A DNA stretch of 64,000 bases from Cryptomeria japonica (taxonomy: Eukaryota > Streptophyta > Pinopsida > Cupressales > Cupressaceae). Below are positions 10,850 to 21,665 of this stretch, piece after piece. The DNA lies in NCBI RefSeq assembly GCF_030272615.1, contig NC_081407.1, positions 98,563,897 to 98,627,896 of the forward strand, in the 5' to 3' direction. The stretch's first letter is position 1. Every line of letters begins with the position of its first letter. Made by a program: the position numbers and the translations under genes. The notes under the pieces are model-generated. The model saw nothing but the letters and a program-made list of their open reading frames with translations. It was not told the DNA's origin and ran no database searches.

Positions 10850-12400
10850 TGTAGTGCCTACTCTCTTTTTGGCTTGTCAGACTGTGGTTTTGGGTTCCTA
10901 TGTGGCTTAGACCCTTTTGGCGTTGGTCAATTTTGACTTTGGATATGATGCCTATTATGTCTCTTGGATTTATTTATGGTATTCATGTTATATGATTTAT
11001 GTAATAGTGGATGATGAATTTCATGATGTTGTCTATGATGTGACTATATGATGTTATTTATGTTCAATTAGTTAGATGATTATTTGAGATAGAGTATTTA
11101 TGAGTTCTTTACGCTTATCGATGTATATTGATTTTATGTACATTGCTTCTTATCTTTGATGTAACTGGGTAAAAGGGAAAAGCACTGCACTTCTCTCTAC
11201 AAGAAAGCTATGTCGCTTCCATTCCCTTTTCATGGTATGATGTTATACGGGTTATATGTACATATGCTCGACAGTTTGTTTATGCAGTTGTAGGTACTGA
11301 GCATTAACTCCACCTGAACCTTCAGGTCTGAGCATGCTCTATGACCTAATGGTAAAGTGGAACATATGGAGTTATCAGTCAAACCCTTGACGTGACCATC
11401 ATTCCTATGGGAATGAGATCCTTGCCAGGTATCCTTGTGATTGCTGTCAGCCTTGCGAGTGCCCGGTCATATCCTGTGAGTCTTCGTGTTTTGTTGGTTC
11501 TCAGTTCGTCATTCTAGAGTGGAGTTTTATGTTTATTTAATTTTGGGATTAAAATGGAAATTAATATTAAAAATTTAAATAAATTAATGAATTTAATTTA
11601 TTAATGCTAATAATAAATGGAAAAATTGTTGCTATCCTATATTAAATTAAATTTTTGAGTTAAATGACTTAAATTATTTAACTAATTTGAAATGATTATT
11701 TAAATAGGGAATTAAATATTTGTTTTGGTATTTAAATGTGCTCATGATTAAATCTATTAAAAAGCCATGTGTAGTCACATAGATCTGTCCACTTAATTAA
11801 ATGAAGGTGATTTACAGTATAATTATACGCAGCCTGCGTATAATCAGTGGTATCAGTGCCTCGCCTAGAAGTGGAAGGACCCCTTTGATCTTGTGATGGA
11901 AGTGGATTCTTGAACATCTGATGATCATTATTGGTTGTTTTTGGGTCATGTCCTTCAATTTCAATTTCTCCTCATTTTTCCTATAAATAGAGCCCATTCC
12001 TTCATAATCCAGATCCTGAAAACTTGTATGCATTTAGGCTATAGACATTTTTAGAGAGCATTTAGTATAGCATAACTAAAATCTTGTCTTTTTGGTAAAA
12101 TCAATCATTTTAGCATCAATAGCATAGTATTTAGCTTTTCATTTCATATTTGAAGCTTAATATTAAATCTCAATCCTCCATAAGCATCCATAGTGCAAAA
12201 AGCTGCTGAGAGCTACACTCATTTGGGACTTGGAGAGGAGAGGAACAAGGGAGGAGCAACTATGAGCATCTTGATTAGCTATTTTATTCTATGTTTATAT
12301 GCTTTCTATTTCATGCTTAATATCTCTCTTGATATGCCTGTTTAGGATAATCTTTTGTTGCTAACACTAATGTTTGTTTCTTGTGCTCTTGTGTGTGTTG
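10850..12400 (+). repeat. Probable 3' LTR of CHR-1
   Basis: A purine-rich tract (GGGGAGGAGGA, just upstream) is followed by TGTAGTGCCTACTC, a TG start 20-30 bp after the end of pol, which is the expected position of a 3' LTR. A TATA-like CTATAAATAGAGCC lies at 11981-11994. The far end is not defined: no partner LTR was found, and 12400 is only an estimate from composition. Confidence 0.5.
11982..11989 (+). promoter_or_regulatory. TATA-like box in the CHR-1 LTR
   Basis: TATAAATA followed by GAGCCCATTCC, in the position expected for an LTR promoter. This is inferred from sequence only. Confidence 0.4.
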
Positions 12401-13087
12401 CCATCAAACAGATTTTCTAATCCTTTCTGCAGAGCATCACCATGAATATTTGATTGTTTAAAAATTAAATATCTTTTGTATGGCAAATTTAAAACGCTCA
12501 GGAAAAATTAATGAGAAGATGTTTTAAATAAATAAAAATGAGATATTGGAGAGAGAGAGGGGGAATAATCTTGCATGCAATTTGAATGGGAGTTACTTTT
12601 GGGAAAAAGCATATCTCCCTGCTTTTTCGAAAAACCAAAGGAGGAAAAATCGGTGCAGTCCCATGGGAATTATTTCTGGAAAAATTTCCTAGGTTTGGTG
12701 TTTTGAAAGAAATTTGGGGAAATCTTCTTGAGGGGTTTGGAATTTTGAACCTGTTGTCGGATTGAAGATCTGGAGGGGACTCTGGAATTCGGTTGTCTGA
12801 AGAAATTTGTGGGTCTTTGCGACGTCTAAAAGTTTTCATTGGGCTTTGGACTCCAGGTTGGAGATGTGCCTTTGATTTTGTTTGTGCACTGTAGAATAAC
12901 TTATTTTCATGCATTTAATATTAATTTATGTTGAGCTTCCCATGCTCCTCTCTATGATTGTTTCTTTTATTTTCCCAGATCTTTGTCGAAGCTTGGTTGA
13001 TATTATATTTGATTTGTATTATTTTTGTATTGGATTACTTATGTTATGTCTATCTTCGTCATTTTGCATGCACCATTATTACCCTCC
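12401..13087. other. Unassigned sequence
   Basis: Contains a short GA-rich tract near 12550 and no recognisable coding domain. The minus-strand frame 12498-12914 is rich in Pro, Ser and Lys and resembles nothing I recognise. It ends at the TIR element. Confidence 0.4.
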
Positions 13088-13093
13088 CCATAG

Positions 13094-13126
13094 GGTGAAC
13101 CCACAATAGAGGGTTACTCTTTTTTG
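13094..13126 (+). repeat. Left terminal inverted repeat
   Basis: Starts GGTGAACCCACAATAGAGGG and ends in CTTTTTTG. It differs from the right terminus at two internal positions. Confidence 0.8.
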
Positions 13127-13258
13127 GACGAAGAAATTGTACTCATTTGTCCAAAATATAATTTTTATCACTTTCGATCGAATGCCATGTCCAAATGAAC
13201 CCAAAAAATGATTCAATCAAACGTATTGTTTTAAATACGTTCAATCGAATATAAAATT

Positions 13259-13296
13259 ATTAAAAAAGGGGGTTCAATTGAACCCCCTTTTTTAAT
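13259..13296. repeat. Perfect 38-bp palindrome
   Basis: The left half from 13259 (ATTAAAAAAGGGGGTTCAA) is exactly inverted in the right half, with no loop. It lies inside the TIR element. Confidence 0.95.
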
Positions 13297-13395
13297 GGTT
13301 TTTTAAAAGGAACATGGTCATTTTAAAAAAAAATCTCAAAGGGATTCGATAGAACATAGGTTCGATCGAACTCCAGGGGGTTTGATGGAACCCCT

Positions 13396-13421
13396 TTCGA
13401 TAGAACATATGTTCTATCGAA
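13396..13421. repeat. Perfect 26-bp palindrome
   Basis: TTCGATAGAACAT followed by its exact inverse. Variants of the half-motif (TTCGATCGAAC, TTCGATAGAAC, TTCAATCGAAT) recur around 13170-13430. Confidence 0.95.
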
Positions 13422-14183
13422 CCCGCTTGCTAGAGATCTCCCCCCCAAACTCTCTTGGTTTCTACAATTTTTTGGCATTCGAAGCTCAAATTGGGGGCTC
13501 AAATGAATGAATTTTAACAAACCTAAATGCAGGATAGTAGTACTCGAAAAGAGCTTTCCGATGATTATTATTTTATTAAGATTTTTTTTAGGTTAACTGA
13601 ATATGGGTTTTACACCAAACATCAACTTTTGAGTTCAATGCTTATGGAAAAATAGTAAACAAGTGAAAAAGATTTTGAAAAATATTTACGCACTAGGTAT
13701 TGAAGTCTTCTTTCCAACAAAAATAAATAAATTGATTTTCGTTACACATAAAACAAGCTATGTAATATCAAATAGACATATGTCAAAATTATAGTTAACT
13801 CTACTTCAAATCTTAATAAAATGTGAAATATTAAAGATAATGTTACAAACCTAATTGTAAACACTAGATAGGGATGTTACAAAACCAAATTCAAAATAAT
13901 CACGTTCATATCTATTATAGAAAAAAAGTTATGCTATATAGAGTGAGTATCACTCTTTAAAAATGTTATTTTTTGAAAAAAACTAGTTTTCGAGGGAGAT
14001 AGAAAATGGAAGCCAATTGTTTCCAAAAATTATCAAAAAATAACTTTTAGAATCTACATACAAAATGACACAAATCACTAGTTCACATCATCTACAAGTT
14101 CCTTACAGTTTAGCAGTAATAGGTGTCTGAATCTGAAGTTTTTTTGTTTTTTTTGAAAATGAATATTGCAGTGTCGAAGTTGG

Positions 14184-14216
14184 CAAAAAAGTGTAACCCA
14201 CTATTGTGGGTTCACC
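14184..14216 (-). repeat. Right terminal inverted repeat
   Basis: The reverse complement starts GGTGAACCCACAATAGTGGG. It is followed directly by the second copy of CCATAG. Confidence 0.8.
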
Positions 14217-14222
14217 CCATAG

Positions 14223-15249
14223 TTCTCTGTATGTACCTACAGATATTATTGGTCTACCCTCTGTTATTCATTGATTTCTCTAAGACGACATACTTTCTTT
14301 TGTATCATATGCTATTGTTTTTGATCGAATTGTGTTTTGTTATTATCTGTTTTCCGCATGGTATTAACACTTGATGTCTTGTATTATCCGATTAACCTAT
14401 TCAGCTTGTCCCACCGCTATTTGATTATCGAAATCAATATGTAAATTATTTCAGGTTTATTTTAAACAAAAAAATTGGATTCATCCCATACTCTCTAGTT
14501 GTTCATCGAATTCCACCCCATGTTTCTTGTTGCTAATCAAATTGTTACAAGATGCATATTCATTACACTTTGACCCCTGTGTGATCATATTCTATGCATA
14601 TATGAGGCATAGTCGATACATATTTGATTCATCACACATCTCTTTCATCCTTTCTATTATCTTCTATATGTACATGGCCACCTTGGTTGACAGAGGCCTC
14701 AAACGATAACCCTTTCTTATTTACTTTCCATCGACCCACTCTATTCACAAATTATACCGTATCAATATTTGGACCTACGCATTTGCATTCGCCTTCAGTC
14801 GGTTGTTTACTTTTGGGCATTCTTAATTCATTCAAATTTAGCAAACGTTTTGTCCCTGTTGCAAATCATTAGTTTCATGATGCAATCCTTGTCATAGGCT
14901 ACCAACGTTTTCCTTGCCATTGTATGATATCATTGGTGCCCAATCAAATGTTTTCCCTCTAATCAAATATTATCATCGGTTCAATCGATTGATATCGATT
15001 GTTGTTTCTAAATCTGCCATCCTATTTCTAGTAGCTTCAACCTTGTACTCGCATTAGTTGTATATATATATATATGAACCATGTCTTACTTTTTCCCTAT
15101 GGCATCAGTATCCGTCAGCGCATTTTCAGTTGTGAGCACTTCATAGGTTAATCCATGGGTATGAGTTTCAGCAGCACTATATATTAATTATTCATATGAA
15201 ATTTCATAATTCTCTATTTCTTTCTTTTGCTTTGTTCAACAACTCTTTC

Positions 15250-15293
<44 letters not shown>

Positions 15294-15529
15294 AACTTAA
15301 TAATTCCTCCAAGCAATTTCAAAATATGATTGTCTAGATTTGTATGTTATTAATAATGTTAGTCAAATAAAAGAATCATAGATTTGTGATTGAAATAAAA
15401 ATATCATCTTCTTTGTGCTTATTTCATAGACTTAAGTGGAGTATTTGTTGTGGGTTAATAAAATTAATAGTAACTAAAATTGGATAAAGAAAAGAAAATA
15501 GTCAAGAATGATTTTAGTAACCAAATATG
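14223..15529. other. Unassigned sequence
   Basis: T-rich DNA without recognisable domains on either strand. A short (TA)n lies at 15061-15075. The flank just before the LINE target duplication (15300-15529) is AT-rich. Confidence 0.4.
15252..15291. repeat. (TA)20 microsatellite
   Basis: Forty uninterrupted bases of alternating TA. Confidence 0.95.
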
Positions 15530-15545
15530 ATTTTATCTCATTGTT
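15530..15545. repeat. LINE-X target-site duplication, low-coordinate copy
   Basis: ATTTTATCTCATTGTT, identical to 43736-43751. It abuts the 3' end of the minus-strand LINE. Confidence 0.92.
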
Positions 15546-15690
15546 CTAATTAATTAAAAAAATAGGTTTTCAGGACCTGAAACCTTTAACAAAAGATATT
15601 AAGATAAGACACCAAAAAGATCAGTGCTTAAGAACCACATACAAAAAGACTGGCAAAAAGCCAGTGAACCAAAAAAGACAGCAAAACTAA
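15546..15690 (-). other. LINE-X 3' UTR, terminal part
   Basis: On the minus strand, T-rich sequence with TTTTGTTAAAGGTTTCAGGT just before a TTTTTTTAATTAATTAG end. The adjoining part of the UTR is 20772-20801, between the third-ORF stop and TRG-1. There is no poly(A) tail; the end is T-rich. Confidence 0.7.
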
Positions 15691-15860
15691 TGTAACGTCC
15701 TAAAATTGCGACACTTGCAATTTTGACCGCATTTGGGTCTTCACGATGGCGATGCAACACGGAACTTGAATGGAGACCCCGAAACTTGTTCATGACATCA
15801 AAAACTGCATTTTTCAGCACCCTGGCCTAATCCTCCTTGCACCCTGCTGTCCTTGGAGGT

Positions 15861-15889
15861 GGGACCATGGCGCCCAACGCCCTGGTCCC
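15861..15889 (+). other. Hairpin motif in the TRG LTR
   Basis: Arms GGGACCA/TGGTCCC and GGCG/CGCC are separated by one mismatch, with loop CCCAA: an 11-pair stem. Equivalent copies lie at 28001-28027 and 34570-34597 in the TRG-2 LTRs. Confidence 0.85.
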
Positions 15890-16011
15890 TGGCCCTATTT
15901 TTGGGCCCGGTCTCTTTTGGGTCTCGGGTCTTTATGATTGCAAATTGGAAAATAACATTTCGTGGTCGGCCTAAGGTCGGGAAAATCAGTCTATCAGCCC
16001 TAATTGACAAG

Positions 16012-16019
16012 TATATAAA
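16012..16019 (+). promoter_or_regulatory. TATA box of the TRG-1 5' LTR
   Basis: TATATAAA about 320 bp into the LTR, kept in the other TRG LTRs (for example near 19913 and, inverted, near 27870 and 34440). This is the probable promoter for the element RNA. Confidence 0.6.
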
Positions 16020-16891
16020 CTACATTTCCTCTCCCATTTTGACGGATGGAAAAAGAGGCGAAAGCAATATTCAAACATTCAAAGCATTCAAGCATTCAAG
16101 CATTCAAGCATTCCTTCAAGCAATTGAGCATTCTAAGTCTCCATTCAAGGCTAAGTGTTGCATTCAAGACAAGGATTCAACCATTGAAGAGGAGATCACA
16201 TACAACATACAACATACTACATACATTACACCTTCGCATGTAAGAATACAAACATTCTTACAATAAGGTATCAGTACTTGTTTACATTACAAACATTTAC
16301 ATTTACAGCATTCTCATTTCTTGGTTAATTCCAAAACCGGGGTTTGACCTAAAGGCAAACCCCTCATCCCTAACCCCCCAATCGTCCTCTCTTTTCTGTG
16401 TGTAGGTTGCAGGTACGCGGCTGTAATTGAAGATCTGGGATCCTTGTGCAGAGACGAACAGATCCACCTTCGTTTCGTGGATTTTTCAGAGGACCGTGTG
16501 CACGTCGGGCGCCATCGTCCCGTCAACTTTCGCTCAAATTTGCAAAACAGCACCGTCTCGACATTTTACTGCTAATTCCAGGTCCGCAGCTTCATCCTAT
16601 ATTCCTATCTCTATTTATAAGTGAATCTTTCTCACTTTTCATGCATTCCTAGCTTAATCTTTCTATCCACATTTCTTTACAAAAGAGGGTATCCTTGATG
16701 TCACAACCCTTGAAACTCATTTAGAATCCAATCTTACATTGCTTGGGATTGGATCTTGTGGGTTTCAACCCCTCTTTTGAATGTAAAGTCTCTCCTAAGT
16801 GAAAACCATCAACCCTAGTGACTCTCCCTTCTCTCTCCTTGGAGTTGGGGAGGGGAGAACGACTAGGGTTTGATTTTTCCGCTTTACATTT

Positions 16892-16910
16892 TGGTGAACC
16901 CGACGTGAAC
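16892..16910 (+). other. TRG-1 primer binding site
   Basis: TGGTGAACCCGACGTGAAC lies three bases inside the 5' LTR. A near-identical site is found inverted in TRG-2 (33546-33564) and diverged in TRG-3 (52640). The TGG start fits a tRNA 3' CCA end; I do not assign the tRNA. Confidence 0.75.
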
Positions 16911-18073
16911 ATCCTCATTCTGATTATTCATGGTTAGATCTGAAAATTTTGCTTTCCTAATTATATTTCCATGTTTGATCTTTTGCAAATTTTAGAGGTT
17001 GATTGCATAAAAACCCTAAAATTTTCTTTTTAAGTAATTAAACTTGTGAAATGTTTCATTGTTAATGCTTGTTTCAGATCTGTCCTTCTATTGCAAATTG
17101 TCAATTCATATTTGTGCTTTAATTTTGAAAATTAAGTGGTTAAGTGTCAAAACCCTAATTTTTAAAACCTTCTTGATTCAACCTTTGACTGATAATTTCA
17201 CTAATCAAAACACCTACAAATCGGCTGTAACTTTGGATTCCGCAATAAAATCACAATATCTTTCATTCCTGAAAATTTGGAAAAAAGTTGCGAGGACCGT
17301 GTGCACCCCGAGCGCCATCGTCCCCGACATTTTTTCCGAAATTTCGGGAGCTAGATCTTACTGTATTTTTCTGCTAAAATCCAGAATTTTGGCTGATTTT
17401 ATCAATTCTAACACTTTCAAAATTAAGGTCAAAGTTGGTCTAGCGATTGCTTGGATTAAGGCTTATAATCATTCAAAAATTGTTGAAATTGAAATTTGTA
17501 TCAAAATTGTGTTTCTTACTATCCTAAATCTGAAAAGTGTGTTAGCATTCATTCGAAATTTCAGTGCTTTATTCAAATTTTTGCAATTCGTGACTTTTGA
17601 AATTAAGTGTTTAATTGCAACATCTTTGATTTCCACTTTCAAATTCGAATTTTGCATGAAATCGAGTCAACTTTTAAATTTCAAAACTTGCATTGCTTTC
17701 AGTATTCCCTCTAAAATCATAAAATTCAAAATTTCAGTTTCCCTCTCTTTTTCAAAATTCAAATTTTACATTTTTCAACGATCTTGGTAGGGTTCAATTT
17801 TGAGATTGCAACTTTAATTTGGCCTATCTACAGATCATAAAATCACTCAATTTTTTCAGATTAGCTTTAAAATCATCATAACTTTCATCCTTGAAAATCT
17901 CAAAAAAAGTTGCGAGGACCATGTGCAGTCCGTTCGCCACGGTCCCGAACATTTTTTTCAAAATTTTGGGAGATTGTCCTGATTGGATTTAACAGCTTAA
18001 ATCTAGGAGATTGGCTGATTTTATTGAAATTTGCTACCTCTAAAATTCAAAATCTTCTCTCTTTCTTTAGTGC
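16911..18073 (+). other. TRG-1 leader
   Basis: A long AT-rich untranslated region between PBS and gag, rich in AAAATTCAAAATTT-type words. It carries two more copies of the GGACC motif (17294-17324 and 17916-17945), each preceded by AAAAAAGTTGCGA and followed by an ACATTTTTT tract. A 243-codon frame (17059-17790) crosses it but looks like a chance frame in T/A-rich leader sequence. Confidence 0.7.
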
Positions 18074-19681
18074 ATGAGTTTTACAACAATAAGTCCTACT
18101 TACACTATTCCCGTTAGACGAAGCCTTAGAATTAAGTCCTTCCAAGTTGTAATTACCGAGGAGATGGAACCTAATTTGAATGGCCTTTTTAACATGGGTA
18201 ATTCCTCTAATCCTCTTAATGATGAAGAAGCTCTCCATGAGGTTTCTGTAGAACAACTTTCAAAATTGGATAATCAATTTGATGATTTTCGACAATGGAT
18301 GTCTCAAGAATACCCTAATAGTGAAGCTCTTTCATTAATTGAGGGTCTAAAACGTATGGTTCAAAGTGATAAGAATGGAATTGATATTTTGTGTGGTATT
18401 GCACACATTGTGGATTCGAATGTGATGCCGATGAAAATTTGTGCCGAAACCTTAGGTTATACACAACCTCCTACTCAAGTTAATCATTCTATTCCTTTGA
18501 CAACTCCTATTGCTAGTATACCTACTTTTACATCAAACATAATGACTACTTCAACACAAGACATTCCTCCTATGATCACCAGTCATGGGGGCAATCCCTC
18601 TTCTTCAATTAACCCTCTTCCTTCATTCAATCCAACTTCTTCATTCATTCCTTCAATGAGTGTTCCTATTATATCACCACAAATGAACATGACACAAGGG
18701 GGCAATTCGTTTAATCATTCCATTCCTCCTTGTAGTGTTCCTCCTTTCCAATCATCTCCTATGACTAACTATCATAGTGTCCCGCCACCTTACTCTCTAC
18801 CTTCTTTCAATAACATAACACCTCCATCACAATCTAACACGTCTAATATGAACTCTTCGACTGAAGCGACCATTAACAATCTAGCACAAACTGTCTCTTC
18901 TTTGCAGCAACAAATTGCCTCTATGAATCAATCTAAGTTTAGTGTGCCCACATTTGATGTTGCGAGCCCACTTTCTCTTGACATTGTTCGAGCTATCCCC
19001 CCTAAACATGTTGAAATTCCGCATTTGGAGCTTTATAATGGTAAGGGTGATCCTCTAACACATGTTAAGACCTTTCAAACAATATGTATTGATTTTGCTT
19101 ATGACCAAAGGTTGCTTGCAAAGCTGTTCACTAGAACATTAAGAGACAAAGCCCTACAATGGTATTGCTCGTTGCCTTCCTATTCTATTTCTTCTTTCGA
19201 ACAACTTGCAAATGCTTTCATTCAACAATTTCAAAACAATATAATTCCTAAAGTTACTTTGATTGATTTAATGCATTGCAAACAAGGTGTTAAAGAAAAA
19301 GTGACTGATTTCATTGGTAGATATAAGCATTTGTATGCTCAAATTTCTTTTCAAGTGCCTGACAATGATATTCAAAGAATCTTTATTCCTAATTTACAAA
19401 AAGATATTAGAGAAAAACTCCTATTTTCTGAGTTTACTTCTTTCCAACAGTTGTGCGCAACTCTTCACCATTATCAACTGACTGTGAGTCAAATGGAACA
19501 AGCAAATCCTATAGCTCCGAGTGATAAGGGTGATAGTAGTCAACAACCATTTGGGAAGTTTAAACCGAATAGAGAGTCCATTAAATTCAATGAAAACATC
19601 ATCAACAACAATGTGAATGCAGCATCAGGTGTGCCTCCTATTTCTAAATTTTTCAAGAAAGAAAGAAGTGTACTCCTTTGA
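18074..19681 (+). pseudogene. TRG-1 gag
   Basis: A 535-codon frame from MSFTTISPTYTIPVRRSLRI. The first half is Ser/Pro/Thr/Asn-rich and probably disordered. The capsid-type Retrotrans_gag domain is at about residues 310-410 (ELYNGKGDPLTHVKTFQTIC, LRDKALQWYCSLPSYSISSF). Compared with TRG-2 the last part is lost: a frameshift after FKKER gives a false stop, and the CHHC knuckle is deleted with the rest of the internal region. Otherwise it is nearly identical to TRG-2 gag, with no stop over 535 codons. It would form particles in which the element RNA is packaged. Confidence 0.9.
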
Positions 19682-19792
19682 ATGAATCATTGCATAGTAT
19701 TATGAATAAGTTATTGGAACAAAATGTGCTTACTCTTCCTCCTATAAGGCAAATAGATCCTACAAAGATTAATTCACCCTATTTTGATAAAA

Positions 19793-20771
19793 AATATTTT
19801 TGGGCCCGGTCTCTTTTGGGTCTCGGATCTTTATGATTGCAAATTGGAAAATAACATTTCCTGGTCGGCCTAAGGTCGGGAAAATCAGTCTATCAGCCCT
19901 AATTAACAAGTATATAAACTACATTTCCTCTCCCATTTTGACGGATGGAAAAAGAGGCGAAAGCAATATTCAAACATTCAAAGCATTCAAGCATTCCTTC
20001 AAGCAATTGAGCATTCTAAGTCTCCATTCAAGGCTAAGTGTTGCATTCAAGACAAGGATTCAACCATTGAAGAGGAGATCACATACAACATACAACATAC
20101 TACATACATTACACCTTCGCATGTAAGAATACAAACATTCTTACAACAAGGTATCAGTACTTGTTTACATTACAAACATTTACATTTACAGCATTCTCAT
20201 TTCTTGGTTAATTCCAAAATCGGGGTTTGACCTAAAGGCAAACCCCTCATCCCTAACCCCCCAATTGTCCTCTCTTTTCTGTGTGTAGGTTGCAGGTATG
20301 CGGGTGTAATTGAAGATCTGGGATCCTTGTGCAGAGATGAACAGATCCACCTTCATTTCGCGGATTTTTCGGAGGACCGTGTGCACGCCGGGCGCCATCA
20401 TCCCGTCAACTTTCGCTCAAATTTGCAGAACAGCACCGTCTCGACATTTTACTGCTAATTCCAGGTCCGCAGCTTCATCCTATATTCCTATCTCTGTTTA
20501 TAAGTGAATCTTTCTCACTTTTCATGCATTCCTAGCTTAATCTTTCTATCCACATTTCTTTACAAAAGAGGGTATCCTTGATGTCACAACCCTTGAAACT
20601 CATTTAGAATCCAATCTTGCATTGCTTGGGATTGGATCTTGTGGGTTTCAACCCCTCTTTTGAATGTAAAGTCTCTCCTAAGTGAAAACCATCAACCCTA
20701 GTGACTCTCCCTTCTCTCTCCTTGGAGTTGGCGAGGGGAGAACGACTAGGGTTCGATTTTTCTTCTTTACA
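19793..20771 (+). repeat. TRG-1 3' LTR, 5'-truncated
   Basis: Homologous to 15895-16888 of the 5' LTR and ends CTTCTTTACA followed by the ACTAA duplication. The first 200 bp or so, including the 15861 hairpin, are missing. Confidence 0.92.
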
Positions 20772-20801
20772 ACTAACAACAGCAAAGAAACTACGAAAGC
20801 G

Positions 20802-21665
20802 CTACACAAAAATTTTCTTCAACAAGTCCTCCGCCTTTATCACCAGCTCATCGTAAGTAGTCCCGACAGCTTTAAGGTCTTCTAGATCCTTGTTATGTTT
20901 TTCGTCCTTCTTTTTGCCTCTGGTGCGGGTTCTGGGGCCTTGAGATTCCCCTATTCCTTCCGTTTCTGGATCAATGTCCAGGATTTCATTTTCCTCATCC
21001 AGTTTGCTGATAAGAGTGTTGGTGTTGTTGGCTGAAATCTTCAGGATGCTAAGGCTTTGTTCAGAAATGTTCTTCAGACACTCCTCAATTTTACCAATTT
21101 TGCTGATAGTTTCCATGAGAGTGTGGTCATTTGTGTCAGCAAGATTCTTTCTTTCCAGCAAATCCTTCTCAATTTTTTTGAACCTGGGTTTGAAAGCATC
21201 TCTTATGTCTTTAGCTTTGGCAGTGGTGCTTTTCAGGTCCTCTATGAAGTTGGCCATGTTCTTCCCTTCCCCTATATTGATGGTTTCTAGGATCAAGATT
21301 ATGTTATAGAGTTTTTTATTTTCATCCACAGCTTTCTTGTAACCATTGATAAGCCACTCCATAGTTTCCATGAAACCTTGCAAACCCTCGGGGGGAGGGT
21401 TAGAGGGGGGGTCAACTTTTCTAGGGGTTGCCTTTTCCTCTTTAGGGGTGTGCTAGATGGTTGTGTCAACAGCCCTAAGAGCCTCTTCCATGGTCTCCTT
21501 TTCTAGATTCTGATCATCTTCCAAGGCCCTTACCTGCTTGTGGGCTTCCGATTCCTTAACAGTCTCCTCTTTCTTCTTGTTGATTTTCCTAGCCTGGGTG
21601 TGAGCTTGTGTCTTCTTCTTTAGCCGCCCTTGAGGGTTCTCCTCCTCAGAGTTGTCTAAAGTCTT
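20802..21665 (-). pseudogene. LINE-X third ORF, C-terminal part
   Basis: Continues the frame broken by COP-A: LDNSEEENPQGRLKKKTQAH, a Lys/Glu-rich linker, one in-frame TAG near 21453, then a long charged region predicted by eye to form coiled coils (YKKAVDENKKLYNIILILET, LKSTTAKAKDIRDAFKPRFK, KIGKIEECLKNISEQSLSIL). It has a basic patch (RTRTRGKKKDEKHNKD) and ends YDELVIKAEDLLKKIFV with a TAG. Joined to the N-terminal part it makes about 590 codons. Coiled coils with basic patches would suit an RNA-binding or particle-forming role, but that is inference. Confidence 0.7.

Larger units (their letters stand above)
13088..14222. mobile_element. 1.12-kb TIR element with 6-bp target duplication
   Basis: Inverted termini at 13094-13126 and 14184-14216 match at 31 of 33 positions (start GGTGAACCCACAATAG). 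They are flanked by identical CCATAG at 13088-13093 and 14217-14222. This is the structure of a non-autonomous DNA transposon or MITE-like element. The interior has no transposase frame; it holds two perfect palindromes and several TTCGATCGAAC-like motifs. A 6-bp target duplication does not point clearly to hAT (8), Mutator (8-11), Tc1/mariner (TA) or Harbinger (3), so the superfamily is left open. Confidence 0.75.
15691..16888 (+). repeat. TRG-1 5' LTR
   Basis: Begins TGTAACGTCCTAAAATTGCG and ends GCTTTACA (TGTAA/TTACA termini), 1198 bp. It contains a TATA box at 16012, a short tandem AAGCATTC array near 16070-16115 that differs in copy number from the 3' LTR, and two copies of the GGACC-type hairpin motif (15861-15889 and about 16491-16520). 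Confidence 0.93.
15691..20771 (+). mobile_element. TRG-1, internally deleted gypsy element
   Basis: Full 5' LTR (15691-16888), PBS, long leader, gag, and a 3' LTR lacking its first 200 bp or so (19793-20771). Perfect 5-bp target duplications ACTAA lie at 15686-15690 and 20772-20776. The junction at about 19785-19793 joins the end of gag to the interior of the 3' LTR. Both partner sequences contain CCCTATTTT, so microhomology deletion or template switching is likely. The two LTRs differ at roughly 20 of 975 shared positions by eye. It sits in the LINE-X 3' UTR. Confidence 0.92.

Noticed and set aside
13323-13520. 65-codon minus-strand frame with repeated FDRTYVLS
   Set aside because: The repeat comes from the palindromic TTCGATAGAAC motifs of the TIR element, not from a protein.
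17059-17790. 243-codon open frame in the TRG-1 leader as a protein gene
   Set aside because: It is AT-rich leader with biased Ile/Phe/Lys/Leu composition, lies between PBS and gag, and the equivalent TRG-2 region is split into pieces. There is no sign of coding constraint.
20802-21665. Independent host gene on the minus strand
   Set aside because: It joins in frame to 36802-37708 once COP-A is removed, and lies inside the LINE between its ORF2 and the target duplication, so it belongs to LINE-X.
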